Assembly (NCBI RefSeq): GCF_013337765.1
Contig: NZ_VBSB01000001.1
Span: 168,177 to 232,176 of the forward strand
Direction of reading: 5' to 3'
Length of the DNA: 64,000 bases
DNA from: Mycolicibacterium sphagni
GTDB lineage: Bacteria > Actinomycetota > Actinomycetes > Mycobacteriales > Mycobacteriaceae
Shown: piece after piece, positions 27,904 through 35,191 of the stretch
Numbering within the stretch: position 1 is the stretch's first letter
Layout of the letters: each line of letters opens with the position of its first letter
Notes under the pieces: model-generated
Database searches by the model: none
Told to the model about the DNA's origin: nothing
The model's input: only the letters and a program-made list of their open reading frames with translations
Made by a program: the position numbers and the translations under genes

Positions 27904-29118
27904 CTACCAGGTACGGATCGGGTCGGGCTCGAAGACCGTGCTGCTGGCACCCGCCGGTACCGCGTCCAGCGGCTCGGCGACCTCGGCCGCGGTGGGGCCG
28001 ATGCGGTCGGTCAAGGGTTGGAGTGCTGCGAGGTCGAAGCCGTAGACGGCCGCCGCGTTACCGCCGAGCATCGCTGCCACTTCCTCGGGTGGAACGCCAG
28101 AGAAGGTGTAGCGCAGCGCTTCTCGCGTGAAGGCACCCGTCCCCTCCAGGTGCGGGTAGTCACTTCCCCACATGATCCGATCGACGCCGATCTCGTGGCG
28201 CTCCGCGCATTCGACCGGACGCATGAAGCTGGCACCGACGTAACACTGGCGGTCCCAGAACTCGCTGGGCTTGAGGCTCAGCGAGCCTGCGGTCGGGCCG
28301 GCGAACCGGGCAATCGCCGAACCTTCGCGCGCGTAGCGGGCCGCCGCGACGTCGAGCGAATCAAGCGTTGCCGGAATCCATCCCGCACCCTGCTCGGTGA
28401 AGACTACGGTCAGGTCGGGGTGACGATCCATGGCGCCACTGAAGATCAGGTGCCACAGGGCGCGGTGAGCGAACCAGTGCGTCTCGTACACCCAGATCGC
28501 GAATGAGCTGCCCCATCCGTCGAGCGGGCTCGGTCCGGCGTTGCCGCCGTGGTGGTTGACCACCACGCCCGCCTCGGCGCATGCCGCCCACAGGGGCTCC
28601 CAGTGTTCGGCGTAGAGCTGCGGGATGGCTGCCCCCGGCGGGATGCCGGGCAGCAGAACACCGCCGCGCAGACCGAGCTTGGCGATCTGCCCGACCTCGG
28701 TGATGGCTTCATCGAGGTCCTGGAGCATGACCTGGCCCACCCCGGCACGCCGCTGCGGCGACAGGGAACAGAAGTCGGCCAGCCAGCGGTTGTGCGCACG
28801 CAGGCCGGCGCAGCGCAATTCCAGCTCGCGGGCGGTCTCCGGTGGTACGGCCGCCAGACTCGACGAAGGAAAGAACGGCGGAATGGTGTTGGGGTAGATG
28901 ACCTCCCCCGCGACGCCCTCGATGTCCAAATCGGCGTTACGCCGGTCGCTGTCCCAGTTGCGTTCGGCGTCAGCGTCGGCGAGGTCGGCGAACGGGTTGA
29001 CGTATGCCGCTGCCCAGCTGTCGAATTCGTCCCGGAAGACAGGGTCAAGATAGTCGCGGTAGTCGAGCAGGTCAGCACCAGCGTGGCAGTCCGCCGAGAT
29101 GACGGTGTAGCGGTCCAT
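27904..29118 (-). CDS. Amidohydrolase family protein (ACMSD-like), copy 2
   Basis: This 404-residue paralogue of the gene downstream has the same ligand set: SADCHAGA (Asp10, His12), VNHHGG and GSDYPHLEG. Region for region the two share RAHNRWLA, SPxRRAGV and GLRGG. Substantial divergence suggests that they act on different intermediates or form a heteromer. The gene lies three bases from the acetoacetate-decarboxylase-like gene, inside one transcript. Confidence 0.9.
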   Translation of the reverse strand: MDRYTVISADCHAGADLLDYRDYLDPVFRDEFDSWAAAYVNPFADLADADAERNWDSDRRNADLDIEGVAGEVIYPNTIPPFFPSSSLAAVPPETARELELRCAGLRAHNRWLADFCSLSPQRRAGVGQVMLQDLDEAITEVGQIAKLGLRGGVLLPGIPPGAAIPQLYAEHWEPLWAACAEAGVVVNHHGGNAGPSPLDGWGSSFAIWVYETHWFAHRALWHLIFSGAMDRHPDLTVVFTEQGAGWIPATLDSLDVAAARYAREGSAIARFAGPTAGSLSLKPSEFWDRQCYVGASFMRPVECAERHEIGVDRIMWGSDYPHLEGTGAFTREALRYTFSGVPPEEVAAMLGGNAAAVYGFDLAALQPLTDRIGPTAAEVAEPLDAVPAGASSTVFEPDPIRTW

Positions 29119-29121
29119 GGG

Positions 29122-29925
29122 CTATACCCGCGTCGGCTCGGGCCTCGGGGCGGCGAGCAGGGCCACGTCGTCGTAGCGCTGGTGCACGTACGGCAGCAGC
29201 CAGTCCTGCGGTACCCGTTCCGCGATCCGCCCGACCTGCACCGTGCGCCGACGACACCAGGTGATCGACTTGAGTTCGCGGACAACGATATCGGCTACCG
29301 GGTCCAGTGGCGACTCCCCCAATGCGACGGTGCCGTCGATGTCCTCCAGCAGCTCGTAATGCCGGTGGTATTCGCCGTAGACCAGGTGGGGGTCGGTGAT
29401 ACCGTCGCCGTCGGGGGCACGCAGGAACTTGAAGTAGAACTCGGTGTTCACCTGGTCCGGCGGCAACGCGGCCGGCCCGGTGATCCGGCCGGTGACCGTG
29501 ATGAGCGGATACCCCAGCCTTGTCACGGCGGCAGTGACGGCGTCTCCATCGCGCTCGACAGAGATGTCGGCTAGTTTCTTTGGCTCGCCGAAGGTTTCAC
29601 GCCCGCCCGTGACCGACTGTTCGGTGGACTGCGGCATGAAGAGCGGATAGTCGCCCATCACGTCGCCGTGCCGGGCGGTCACCGAGAACACCGCCGACCC
29701 GAACGGCGGGCGACCCTCGATTTGGACCCGCTGAAGCGAGATGCGCACCAGCGGCTCGGCCGCCGGCTCCAGCGGCTTGGGCAAGACGGCCGCGATGATC
29801 TCCGGATCGGTGAGGTAGGTGACGGTGACGGCCTCGGTCGCGATGGGCGCCTTGGTGGCGTCGATCTCGTGGTCCACCCGCGCCTCGGGTGGGCGGGGTC
29901 CGTAACGAACGGTGGTGGTGCTCAA
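29122..29925 (-). CDS. Acetoacetate decarboxylase family protein
   Basis: This 267-residue ADC-fold protein has GRETFGEPKKLAD with Lys116/Lys117, the pair that provides the Schiff-base lysine in acetoacetate decarboxylase. Members decarboxylate beta-keto acids or act as hydratases or aldolases in catabolic clusters. The start is a TTG at 29925 that overlaps the stop of the upstream SDR (TTGA). The choice is supported by a near-ideal GGAGGAGGAAAG, which is formed by the codons for the SDR's own Gly-Gly-Gly-Lys end. Translation is therefore coupled. Confidence 0.88.
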   Translation of the reverse strand: MSTTTVRYGPRPPEARVDHEIDATKAPIATEAVTVTYLTDPEIIAAVLPKPLEPAAEPLVRISLQRVQIEGRPPFGSAVFSVTARHGDVMGDYPLFMPQSTEQSVTGGRETFGEPKKLADISVERDGDAVTAAVTRLGYPLITVTGRITGPAALPPDQVNTEFYFKFLRAPDGDGITDPHLVYGEYHRHYELLEDIDGTVALGESPLDPVADIVVRELKSITWCRRRTVQVGRIAERVPQDWLLPYVHQRYDDVALLAAPRPEPTRV

Positions 29926-30869
29926 CGCTTTCCTCCTCCAGACTCCGACCCGTTCTCGGCGTGCTTGCCGAGGACGTCGACCAAATAGTCAGGCTCGCCC
30001 CGAGCCAGAATCGATGCCGCCTTGGCACTCACGACCTGATCCGAAGGTGCGGGCGGTCCCATCATCCAGAAGCTGTCCGCCCGGATCCCCTCGATGACCT
30101 GGTCGGCCACCTTCTCCAACGGCGTGAATTCGATGTGGACACCGGCAGATTCGAAGCGGTCCACAACCTTCGCCAGAGTCTGGACGGGGGTACGTCGTTC
30201 CTGCGTTGCGGCGTACTGCTGCGGCCGGTTCCGCCACGACTCCCAGATCCCGGTGTTCAAAAAGCCGCCGGGAAACAGGACGTGCGCACGTACGCCGGAC
30301 TCCGTCATCTCCAAGTGGGTGTAGAGGCTTTCGGTCAGGCACAGCACTGCGGCCTTGGTCATCGGATAGACGGCCGTGGCAGGCCCGCCCATCGCGCCCC
30401 TGGCGATCGGAGCGAAACCGCCGTTGCCCGAACAGGTGTTGACCACGTGGCCTTCACCCTGCTCGAGCAGGATGGGCACGAAAGCCTTGATGCCGTGGAT
30501 GACGCCAAGCACGTTGACATCGATTCCCCAGCGCCAATCGGCGAGGTCGTGTTCCCACATGTATCCCTCGGAGACCGCGCCGGTGCCGGCGTTGTTGCAG
30601 ACGACATGCACCGCGCCGAAGCGGTCGAGCGCCTGCTTGGCGAGCGATTCCACCGACGAGAAATCGGTGACGTCGGTGACCACTCCGATCGCGTCGATGC
30701 CCTCGTCCGCGAGCGCCTCGGTCGCTTCGCCGAGTGGTTCGGCGAGGACGTCGGCCAGCACCACCTTCATGCCCTCTTGGCCGAATCTCCGTCCCATGGC
30801 GCGGCCGATCCCGCCGGCACCACCGGTTACGACGGCCACTTTGCCTTGAAGGTCCTTCATTGTGGCCAT
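29922..30869 (-). CDS. SDR family NAD(P)-dependent oxidoreductase
   Basis: This is a classical SDR of about 315 residues and the first gene of the six-gene operon. The cofactor loop is GGAGGIGRA, LADV after the second strand indicates NAD(H), NNAG is intact, the catalytic Ser is in NTCSGNGG, and the Tyr/Lys pair is in YPMTKAA. Starts at 30869 and 30860 are both possible; neither has a clear ribosome-binding site, so a leaderless transcript is plausible. The operator-like dyad lies directly upstream. It probably oxidises an alcohol early in the pathway. Confidence 0.9.
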   Translation of the reverse strand: MATMKDLQGKVAVVTGGAGGIGRAMGRRFGQEGMKVVLADVLAEPLGEATEALADEGIDAIGVVTDVTDFSSVESLAKQALDRFGAVHVVCNNAGTGAVSEGYMWEHDLADWRWGIDVNVLGVIHGIKAFVPILLEQGEGHVVNTCSGNGGFAPIARGAMGGPATAVYPMTKAAVLCLTESLYTHLEMTESGVRAHVLFPGGFLNTGIWESWRNRPQQYAATQERRTPVQTLAKVVDRFESAGVHIEFTPLEKVADQVIEGIRADSFWMMGPPAPSDQVVSAKAASILARGEPDYLVDVLGKHAENGSESGGGKR

Positions 30870-30875
30870 CGTCAC

Positions 30876-30918
30876 ATGGTCGCTTATAACACCGCAAGCA
30901 GTCGCACTATGCGACCAT
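30876..30918. promoter_or_regulatory. Candidate IclR operator, inverted copies of ATGGTCGC
   Basis: ATGGTCGC at 30876-30883 and GCGACCAT at 30911-30918 form a perfect 8-base inverted repeat separated by 27 bases. The match extends weakly into flanking TA-containing bases. It fills the short gap between the divergent SDR operon and the IclR gene. A TATAAC at about 30885 could be a -10 element. Confidence 0.45.
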
Positions 30919-30924
30919 CGGCCA

Positions 30925-31809
30925 ATGGCTCCGCGACCTTCCCCGCAGACCGAACGGGTGGTGAACCTGTTCGAACATCTGGCTGGCGATGGGACCCGCG
31001 GGATCACGTTGGCCGAGGTGTCACGCCATTTGGGCGTCCACAAAGCCAGCTGTCACTCAATGCTGTCGGAACTGCTGCGGGCCGGTTGGCTGCTGCGCGA
31101 CCCGATTCGCAAGACCTATCACCTGGGCCCCGCCCTGGTTCGTCTCGGCCGGAAGGCTGCCGGCCGGTATCCGGCCCTGGTGTTGGCCCGCTCGGCGATG
31201 GCCGAGCTGTCGGCCGCGACGGGCGCCCATTGCGTGGCGTTCTCGGTGGACGAGGACTTTTCGACCGTTGTCGATCAGATCCGCAGCAGTCACGGCGGCG
31301 GTCACCCGATGCCGATCGGCACCCAGATTCCGCACCGGCCGCCGTACGGGGCGTCGACGGTCGCGTGGCGAGGGCCGGATGTTCAGCAGCGCTGGCTGAC
31401 CACCCTGCCCGAGGATGTGCGGGATCGGTACCGCGAGGCCATCGCGAACGCCAACGCGCGGGGTTACGCGGTCGGCCTGCACATCCTGCCCGATCTGCGA
31501 CTGCAGGAACTGGCGCTCGTGGTGCGCAGCGCCGAGGTGCGCTCCACCCGGCTGAGCCAGTTGGCACAGGCGCTGACCGACGAGCTGATCCATCAGGAGG
31601 AGTGGTTCCCGGTCAGCCTCGCTCCGCAGGGCACCTACACGGTGAGCCACATCGACTCCCCGATTCTCGGGCCGGATTCGCGCATCTCGCTGATGCTCAG
31701 CCTGGTGCCCAGCGCGGAACCGATGAGCGGTGCCGATGTCATTCGGCTGGGCGAGCAACTTGCTGCGGTGACCCGACGACTCAGTGTCGCGTTGACCGAC
31801 GACGTGTAA
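30925..31809 (+). CDS. IclR family transcriptional regulator
   Basis: This 294-residue regulator has an N-terminal winged helix (RVVNLFEHLAGDGTRGITLAE, then VSRHLGVHKASCHSMLSELL) and a GAF-like IclR effector domain. The ATG at 30925 is used; the upstream extension of the frame would cover the operator. It is divergent from the SDR-ADC-amidohydrolase-ECH-CoA-transferase operon and is the evident local regulator. The effector is presumably a pathway substrate. Confidence 0.92.
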   Translation: MAPRPSPQTERVVNLFEHLAGDGTRGITLAEVSRHLGVHKASCHSMLSELLRAGWLLRDPIRKTYHLGPALVRLGRKAAGRYPALVLARSAMAELSAATGAHCVAFSVDEDFSTVVDQIRSSHGGGHPMPIGTQIPHRPPYGASTVAWRGPDVQQRWLTTLPEDVRDRYREAIANANARGYAVGLHILPDLRLQELALVVRSAEVRSTRLSQLAQALTDELIHQEEWFPVSLAPQGTYTVSHIDSPILGPDSRISLMLSLVPSAEPMSGADVIRLGEQLAAVTRRLSVALTDDV

Positions 31810-31864
31810 CTCCTGGGCCCATGGGGCCGAATACATTTCAGAGACCAACGGAAAGGACATCCCG

Positions 31865-32359
31865 GTGCGAAAGCGTGCATGGGCCGCCATCGCTGGGCTG
31901 ACGCTGCCCGCGGTCCTGAATGTTGCCCCGGCTCATGCCGATCCGCTGCCTGACTTCTGTGCTCCGTCCGCTGTCGTCGACAACGTGTGCACCACGCGAC
32001 TGACGTCGGTGACCGCCGACGTGATCAACGGGACCATCACTGGCAACTCGGTCGGCGGCGGGGCGCCGGTAACCCTTGCGGGACAACTGGATGCGTACCA
32101 GAAGTCAGCGGGATTCGGACCCACGCCGCCGGACCCCGTTCAACGCTGGGACGCCAGCATCGACAGCGTGAGCAATCTCAGCGTCGACCCGTCGGATCCC
32201 GGTTGGTACGGCAATGCCAAGTCCCGCGTGTTCATGCCCAGGACGCTGAATGACCTTGCGACGCAATTTCCCCCGGACACGTTGTTAGTCGGGTTCACGC
32301 CTGACGAGGCATCGCCGGGCACCTTCCGGCTGGTATCGATTCAGCCGACGGCGCGCTAA
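31865..32359 (+). CDS. Secreted hypothetical protein
   Basis: This 164-residue exported protein has a clear signal peptide ending APAHA|DP near residue 26. The mature part has one Cys pair (residues ~32 and ~42) and no recognised domain. It starts with GTG at 31865 behind AAAGGA. It may be transcribed with the IclR gene 55 bases upstream, or independently. Function unknown. Confidence 0.75.
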   Translation: MRKRAWAAIAGLTLPAVLNVAPAHADPLPDFCAPSAVVDNVCTTRLTSVTADVINGTITGNSVGGGAPVTLAGQLDAYQKSAGFGPTPPDPVQRWDASIDSVSNLSVDPSDPGWYGNAKSRVFMPRTLNDLATQFPPDTLLVGFTPDEASPGTFRLVSIQPTAR

Positions 32360-32455
32360 GCTGACCAGATATTACGGCCCTAGGCGATGAATACCACTGG
32401 GCTTGCTTCTATCTCGAGTGTTCCAGTCAGATCGGGCTGCTGCAGTCAGCCGAGA

Positions 32456-32776
32456 TCAAGGGCAGGACTCGATGTCCTTCTTCACTACGCCAAAGTTGAT
32501 CTTTGTGCTCTCCGTGAAGCTCGTGCCGGGTGCGGGAGTTGAACTGCAGACCACCCAGTTTCTATCGTCAATCTGCATTCGCCCTTTGCCCGTGAGGTCG
32601 GTCGAGCCGCTATACCAGACAGCATCACTGGTCAGCGACTGGATGGCGTCTTGCGCACCCTGAAGATCCTTGCCGATCAAGTTCGGCATGGTCCAAGTGT
32701 CAGCGGAGGCCGGCGGCGCGATCCCCAAGGCGGTGCCAGCAAGTCCGATCACACCAAGCACTGCAACGATTTTCAT
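32456..32776 (-). CDS. Secreted PASTA-like domain protein
   Basis: This is an exported protein of about 106 residues. The signal peptide ends PPASA|DT. The mature part resembles a single PASTA-like domain: MPNLIGKDLQGAQDAIQSL, then WVVCSSTPAPGTSF and a closing strand. PASTA modules bind peptidoglycan fragments or beta-lactams, but single secreted copies like this are uncharacterised. The ATG at 32776 is chosen because the longer frame puts 21 polar residues ahead of the signal. It follows the excalibur gene on the same strand. Confidence 0.78.
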   Translation of the reverse strand: MKIVAVLGVIGLAGTALGIAPPASADTWTMPNLIGKDLQGAQDAIQSLTSDAVWYSGSTDLTGKGRMQIDDRNWVVCSSTPAPGTSFTESTKINFGVVKKDIESCP

Positions 32777-32828
32777 CAGGCCTGTTCCGCTGCTATCCGA
32801 ACCAAGGCCGATACGAGCAGGGCCCTTG

Positions 32829-33035
32829 TCAGCATTCACAGGCGTAGCCGTCGCTGTCGCGGTCCTGGCTCGGGGTGTACAGCGGACTGTCGGTCGTTAT
32901 GTCGCAGTACCCGGCTGCTTTGGCAGCCGTGCAGTTCTTGAACGGCACCGATGGAGCCGCGTACGCGGGTGCTGCGGCGCCAATGGCGACGGTGAAGAAC
33001 GCAGACACGGCAAGCATGCCGATAGGTCGAATCAC
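32829..33035 (-). CDS. Secreted excalibur calcium-binding domain protein
   Basis: This 68-residue exported protein consists of a signal peptide (to about residue 27) followed by one excalibur domain. The signature is FKNCTAAKAAG and the Ca2+ loop DRDSDGYACEC, with Cys residues bracketing the domain. It starts with GTG at 33035 preceded by a G-rich ribosome-binding site. Such domains occur at the ends of extracellular nucleases and wall proteins; here it stands alone. Function unknown. Confidence 0.88.
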   Translation of the reverse strand: MIRPIGMLAVSAFFTVAIGAAAPAYAAPSVPFKNCTAAKAAGYCDITTDSPLYTPSQDRDSDGYACEC

Positions 33036-33181
33036 GATGAATCCCCCGGTTTCCTAATCAAGTGCTTTCGCCGCGAGACTATTTGGAATAACTCCACTTA
33101 TTCACTTAAACGTCAACATTGAGGGCTTTTGGTTCGCAGCTTGTCCCCGGCCACCGCCTCGGTGATGTTGGGACTACGACC
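33036..33181. other. Intergenic segment before the osmC remnant
   Basis: About 146 bases hold the promoter of the excalibur gene and, at the right end, sequence homologous to the region just upstream of osmC. The left part is AT-rich (around 33080-33120). No gene or terminator is recognised. Confidence 0.5.
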
Positions 33182-33372
33182 ACGACGGACGACAGCACTA
33201 GCGGTGACGCCGCTTCGTCTGAGGGCACAGTGACCTTGACCGAAACCAGCACGGAACCTACCCCCAGCAGATCACGGCACGTCCGCATCCGCTTCGCCGA
33301 CCAACCGCGACCGATCAGTGAGGATGCCTGTCCGGCAGCGAGCCGAGCTAGTTATCTGTTGGCGGCGGGGCG
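33159..33372 (+). pseudogene. Decayed 5' fragment of an OsmC-family gene
   Basis: This stretch aligns with the start of the intact osmC-like gene (34686-34890). The 15 bases at 33221-33235 equal 34741-34755, and the 13 bases at 33263-33275 equal 34784-34796. The spacing differs by one base, so the frame is broken. The position of the osmC start ATG is ACG here (33182-33184). Similarity begins about 20 bases upstream of the start codon and fades near codon 60, inside the 3' end of the DUF222-HNH gene. It is in the same orientation as intact osmC, so the two form a direct repeat around the endonuclease gene. Confidence 0.82.
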
Positions 33373-34580
33373 TGTGGTTCGAAGGGGTTGTACCACCGCC
33401 ATTGGGCTTTTTCGCCGGTGGGCCCGGGACATGGTGGGACGTTCGGTGGTGGATGGTTGGGTGGTCGGGCTAGTGATCCCGGGGTGAGTGGGTCGCCGTC
33501 GCAGTCGAGGACGGTGAGCTGGTGGGCGGGGCCGGTGATGGTGATCTCGCCGCGGTGGTGAGCCCGGTGGTGATACGGGCACAGCAGCACGAGGTTGGTC
33601 AGCTCGGTGGGGCCGCCGTCTTCCCAATGCTGAATGTGGTGGGCGTGCAAGCCGCGGGTGGCGGTGCAGCCCGGCACCGCGCAGGTGGCGTCGCGATGTT
33701 CCAGGGCGCGGCGTAGCCGGCGGCTGATGGTGCGGGTCGTGCGGCCGGCGCCGATGGGGTGGCCGTCGCGTTCGAACCACACCTCGCAGGTGGCATCGCA
33801 GGTCAGATACTGGCGATCACCATCCGACAGCAGCGGCCCCAGATGCAGGGCGGCGATGCGCTGTTCGACGTCGACGTGCACGACCACGGTGGTGCGTTGC
33901 CCGTGCGGGCGCCGCGCGACATCGCTATCCCAGCCGGCCTCGACCAGGCTCATGAACGCATCCACGGTGTTCGGGAACGGCGGCGCATTCTCGGCGGAAT
34001 CGCTGTCGTCGTTCTCGTAGTCAGCAACCAACGCATCGCGGTGGGACTGCAGGGCCGCATCGAAGGTGGCGGCTTCCTCATTGGGCAAGGTGATCCGCCA
34101 ACTGGTCGAATCCTCACCGGGGCTCTTGTGGATCGAACGCGGCGGATCGGGCTGCGGGCCCGGTGTGGGCGGGCGCGGCTCGAGCTTGACCGCGGTACGC
34201 AGCTGGGAGACCGAGGCGACCGACGCCAACTCGGCGTAGTGCTCATCAGAACCCTCGCCGGCCCGGGATGCGATGACCCCGACCTGATCCACCGACAACC
34301 GGCCCTCCCGCAAGGCCGCCACGCAACGCGGAAACTCCGAGATACGATGCGCCACCGCCGCAATCGCCTTGCCGTTGGCCGCGGTGGTGCCCAACTTCCA
34401 GGCCACCACCGCGGCCACCGACCGCGCCCCGGTGAAGCCACACAAATTGCCGTGGTCCAACTCAGCGATAAGGTCCACGATCCGGCCATCGATCGCATTG
34501 CGTTGACCGGCCAACTCCGCCAACTCCTCAAACACCTGCTCAAGACGCTCAATAGGCATCAGCTCAGCGGTCGAGGACAT
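33348..34580 (-). CDS. DUF222/HNH endonuclease (13E12-family) protein
   Basis: This 410-residue protein has the N-terminal helical DUF222 domain (about residues 10-270) and a C-terminal HNH nuclease motif: CAVPGCTATRGLHAHHIQHW, then GGPTELTNLVLLCPYHHRAHH. It belongs to the 13E12 repeat family, multicopy and associated with mobile or repeated loci in mycobacteria. The ATG at 34580 follows a G-rich stretch. The protein ends in a Pro-rich tail whose coding DNA overlaps the osmC remnant. Nuclease activity and self-spread are inferred; the flanking osmC copies support insertion here. Confidence 0.92.
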   Translation of the reverse strand: MSSTAELMPIERLEQVFEELAELAGQRNAIDGRIVDLIAELDHGNLCGFTGARSVAAVVAWKLGTTAANGKAIAAVAHRISEFPRCVAALREGRLSVDQVGVIASRAGEGSDEHYAELASVASVSQLRTAVKLEPRPPTPGPQPDPPRSIHKSPGEDSTSWRITLPNEEAATFDAALQSHRDALVADYENDDSDSAENAPPFPNTVDAFMSLVEAGWDSDVARRPHGQRTTVVVHVDVEQRIAALHLGPLLSDGDRQYLTCDATCEVWFERDGHPIGAGRTTRTISRRLRRALEHRDATCAVPGCTATRGLHAHHIQHWEDGGPTELTNLVLLCPYHHRAHHRGEITITGPAHQLTVLDCDGDPLTPGSLARPPNHPPPNVPPCPGPTGEKAQWRWYNPFEPHAPPPTDN

Positions 34581-34647
34581 ACCCCCATCATGACAGCAGG
34601 GTCCGACAAAAAACCGCCACCGAGACGTCATCCGCTAAGCAGCGCAA

Positions 34648-34674
34648 CCGGATTGCTCATCGGGCAAGATCCGG
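34648..34674. other. Hairpin in the HNH-osmC divergent gap
   Basis: CCGGAT at 34648-34653 pairs with ATCCGG at 34669-34674, with TGC/GCA extending the stem inside a two-base bulge. It lies between the divergent HNH and osmC starts and could be an operator, or an end feature of the HNH-carrying segment. Confidence 0.35.
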
Positions 34675-34685
34675 CTAAACCCTAG

Positions 34686-34890
34686 GCGGGATGATTGGAT
34701 TACAGCCATGACTGCGAACGACACTGCTGACAATGCATCCGAGGGCACAGTGACCGTGACCGAGACGGGCACCGGGACCTATACCCAGCAGATCACCGTG
34801 GGTCGGCATCAACTACTCGCGGACGAGCCACAGCCCATCGGCGATGACGCCGGGCCCACCCCGTACGACCTGCTGCTGGCCGGTCTCGGG
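34686..34890 (+). repeat. Intact copy of the osmC 5' direct repeat
   Basis: This is the functional partner of the decayed copy at 33159-33372, running from about 20 bases before the osmC ATG to codon ~60. Identity is patchy (blocks of 13-15 identical bases), which indicates an old duplication. Confidence 0.78.
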
Positions 34891-35163
34891 GCATGCACCT
34901 CGATGACGGTGCGCCTGTACGCCAACAAGAAGGGCTGGCCGCTCGAGCAGGTCGAGGTGACCTTGCGGCACAGCCGCATTCACGCCGAGGACTGCGCCCA
35001 GTGTGAAACCACCAAGGGCTGGATCAGCCACATCGATCGGACCATCGATTTGGTCGGCGACCTTGACGACACCCAACGGCAGCGGCTCATGGAAATCGCC
35101 GAGCGTTGCCCGGTTCACCAGACACTGACGTCCGAAGTCGACATCGCCACGTCTCTGGCGTGA
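34708..35163 (+). CDS. OsmC family peroxiredoxin-like protein
   Basis: This 151-residue OsmC/Ohr-fold protein reduces organic hydroperoxides with two active-site cysteines, seen here as Cys63 in [10 protein letters not shown] and Cys134 in [10 protein letters not shown]. An additional Cys pair (Cys96, Cys99, in DCAQC) is characteristic of the YhfA-like subgroup. It converges with the cyclase gene, 28 bases apart. Its 5' third exists as a decayed second copy on the other side of the adjacent DUF222-HNH gene. Confidence 0.93.
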   Translation: MTANDTADNASEGTVTVTETGTGTYTQQITVGRHQLLADEPQPIGDDAGPTPYDLLLAGLGACTSMTVRLYANKKGWPLEQVEVTLRHSRIHAEDCAQCETTKGWISHIDRTIDLVGDLDDTQRQRLMEIAERCPVHQTLTSEVDIATSLA

Positions 35164-35191
35164 CGGACATCGTCCGCTATTCAAGCCGTCG

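Noticed and set aside
28549..29574. 341-codon plus-strand frame opposite the second amidohydrolase
   Set aside because: It spans two genes with clear catalytic motifs on the other strand and has no family signature of its own.
31810..31864. GGGCCCATGGGGCC dyad as a terminator after the IclR gene
   Set aside because: The arms are imperfect, there is no loop of sensible size and no T-tract follows.
29889..31901. 670-codon plus-strand frame through the SDR and IclR genes
   Set aside because: It covers an operator, a divergent gene pair and part of the next gene. The product is Arg/Asp/Gly-rich noise typical of the wrong frame at high GC.
33119..33487. 122-codon plus-strand frame as an intact gene
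   Set aside because: It is an accidental frame through the frameshifted osmC remnant and the antisense of the DUF222-HNH 3' end.
33348..34580. Transposase or insertion sequence around the DUF222-HNH gene
   Set aside because: No terminal inverted repeats, short target duplications or DDE-type motif are visible. The flanking similarity is to osmC, not to element ends.
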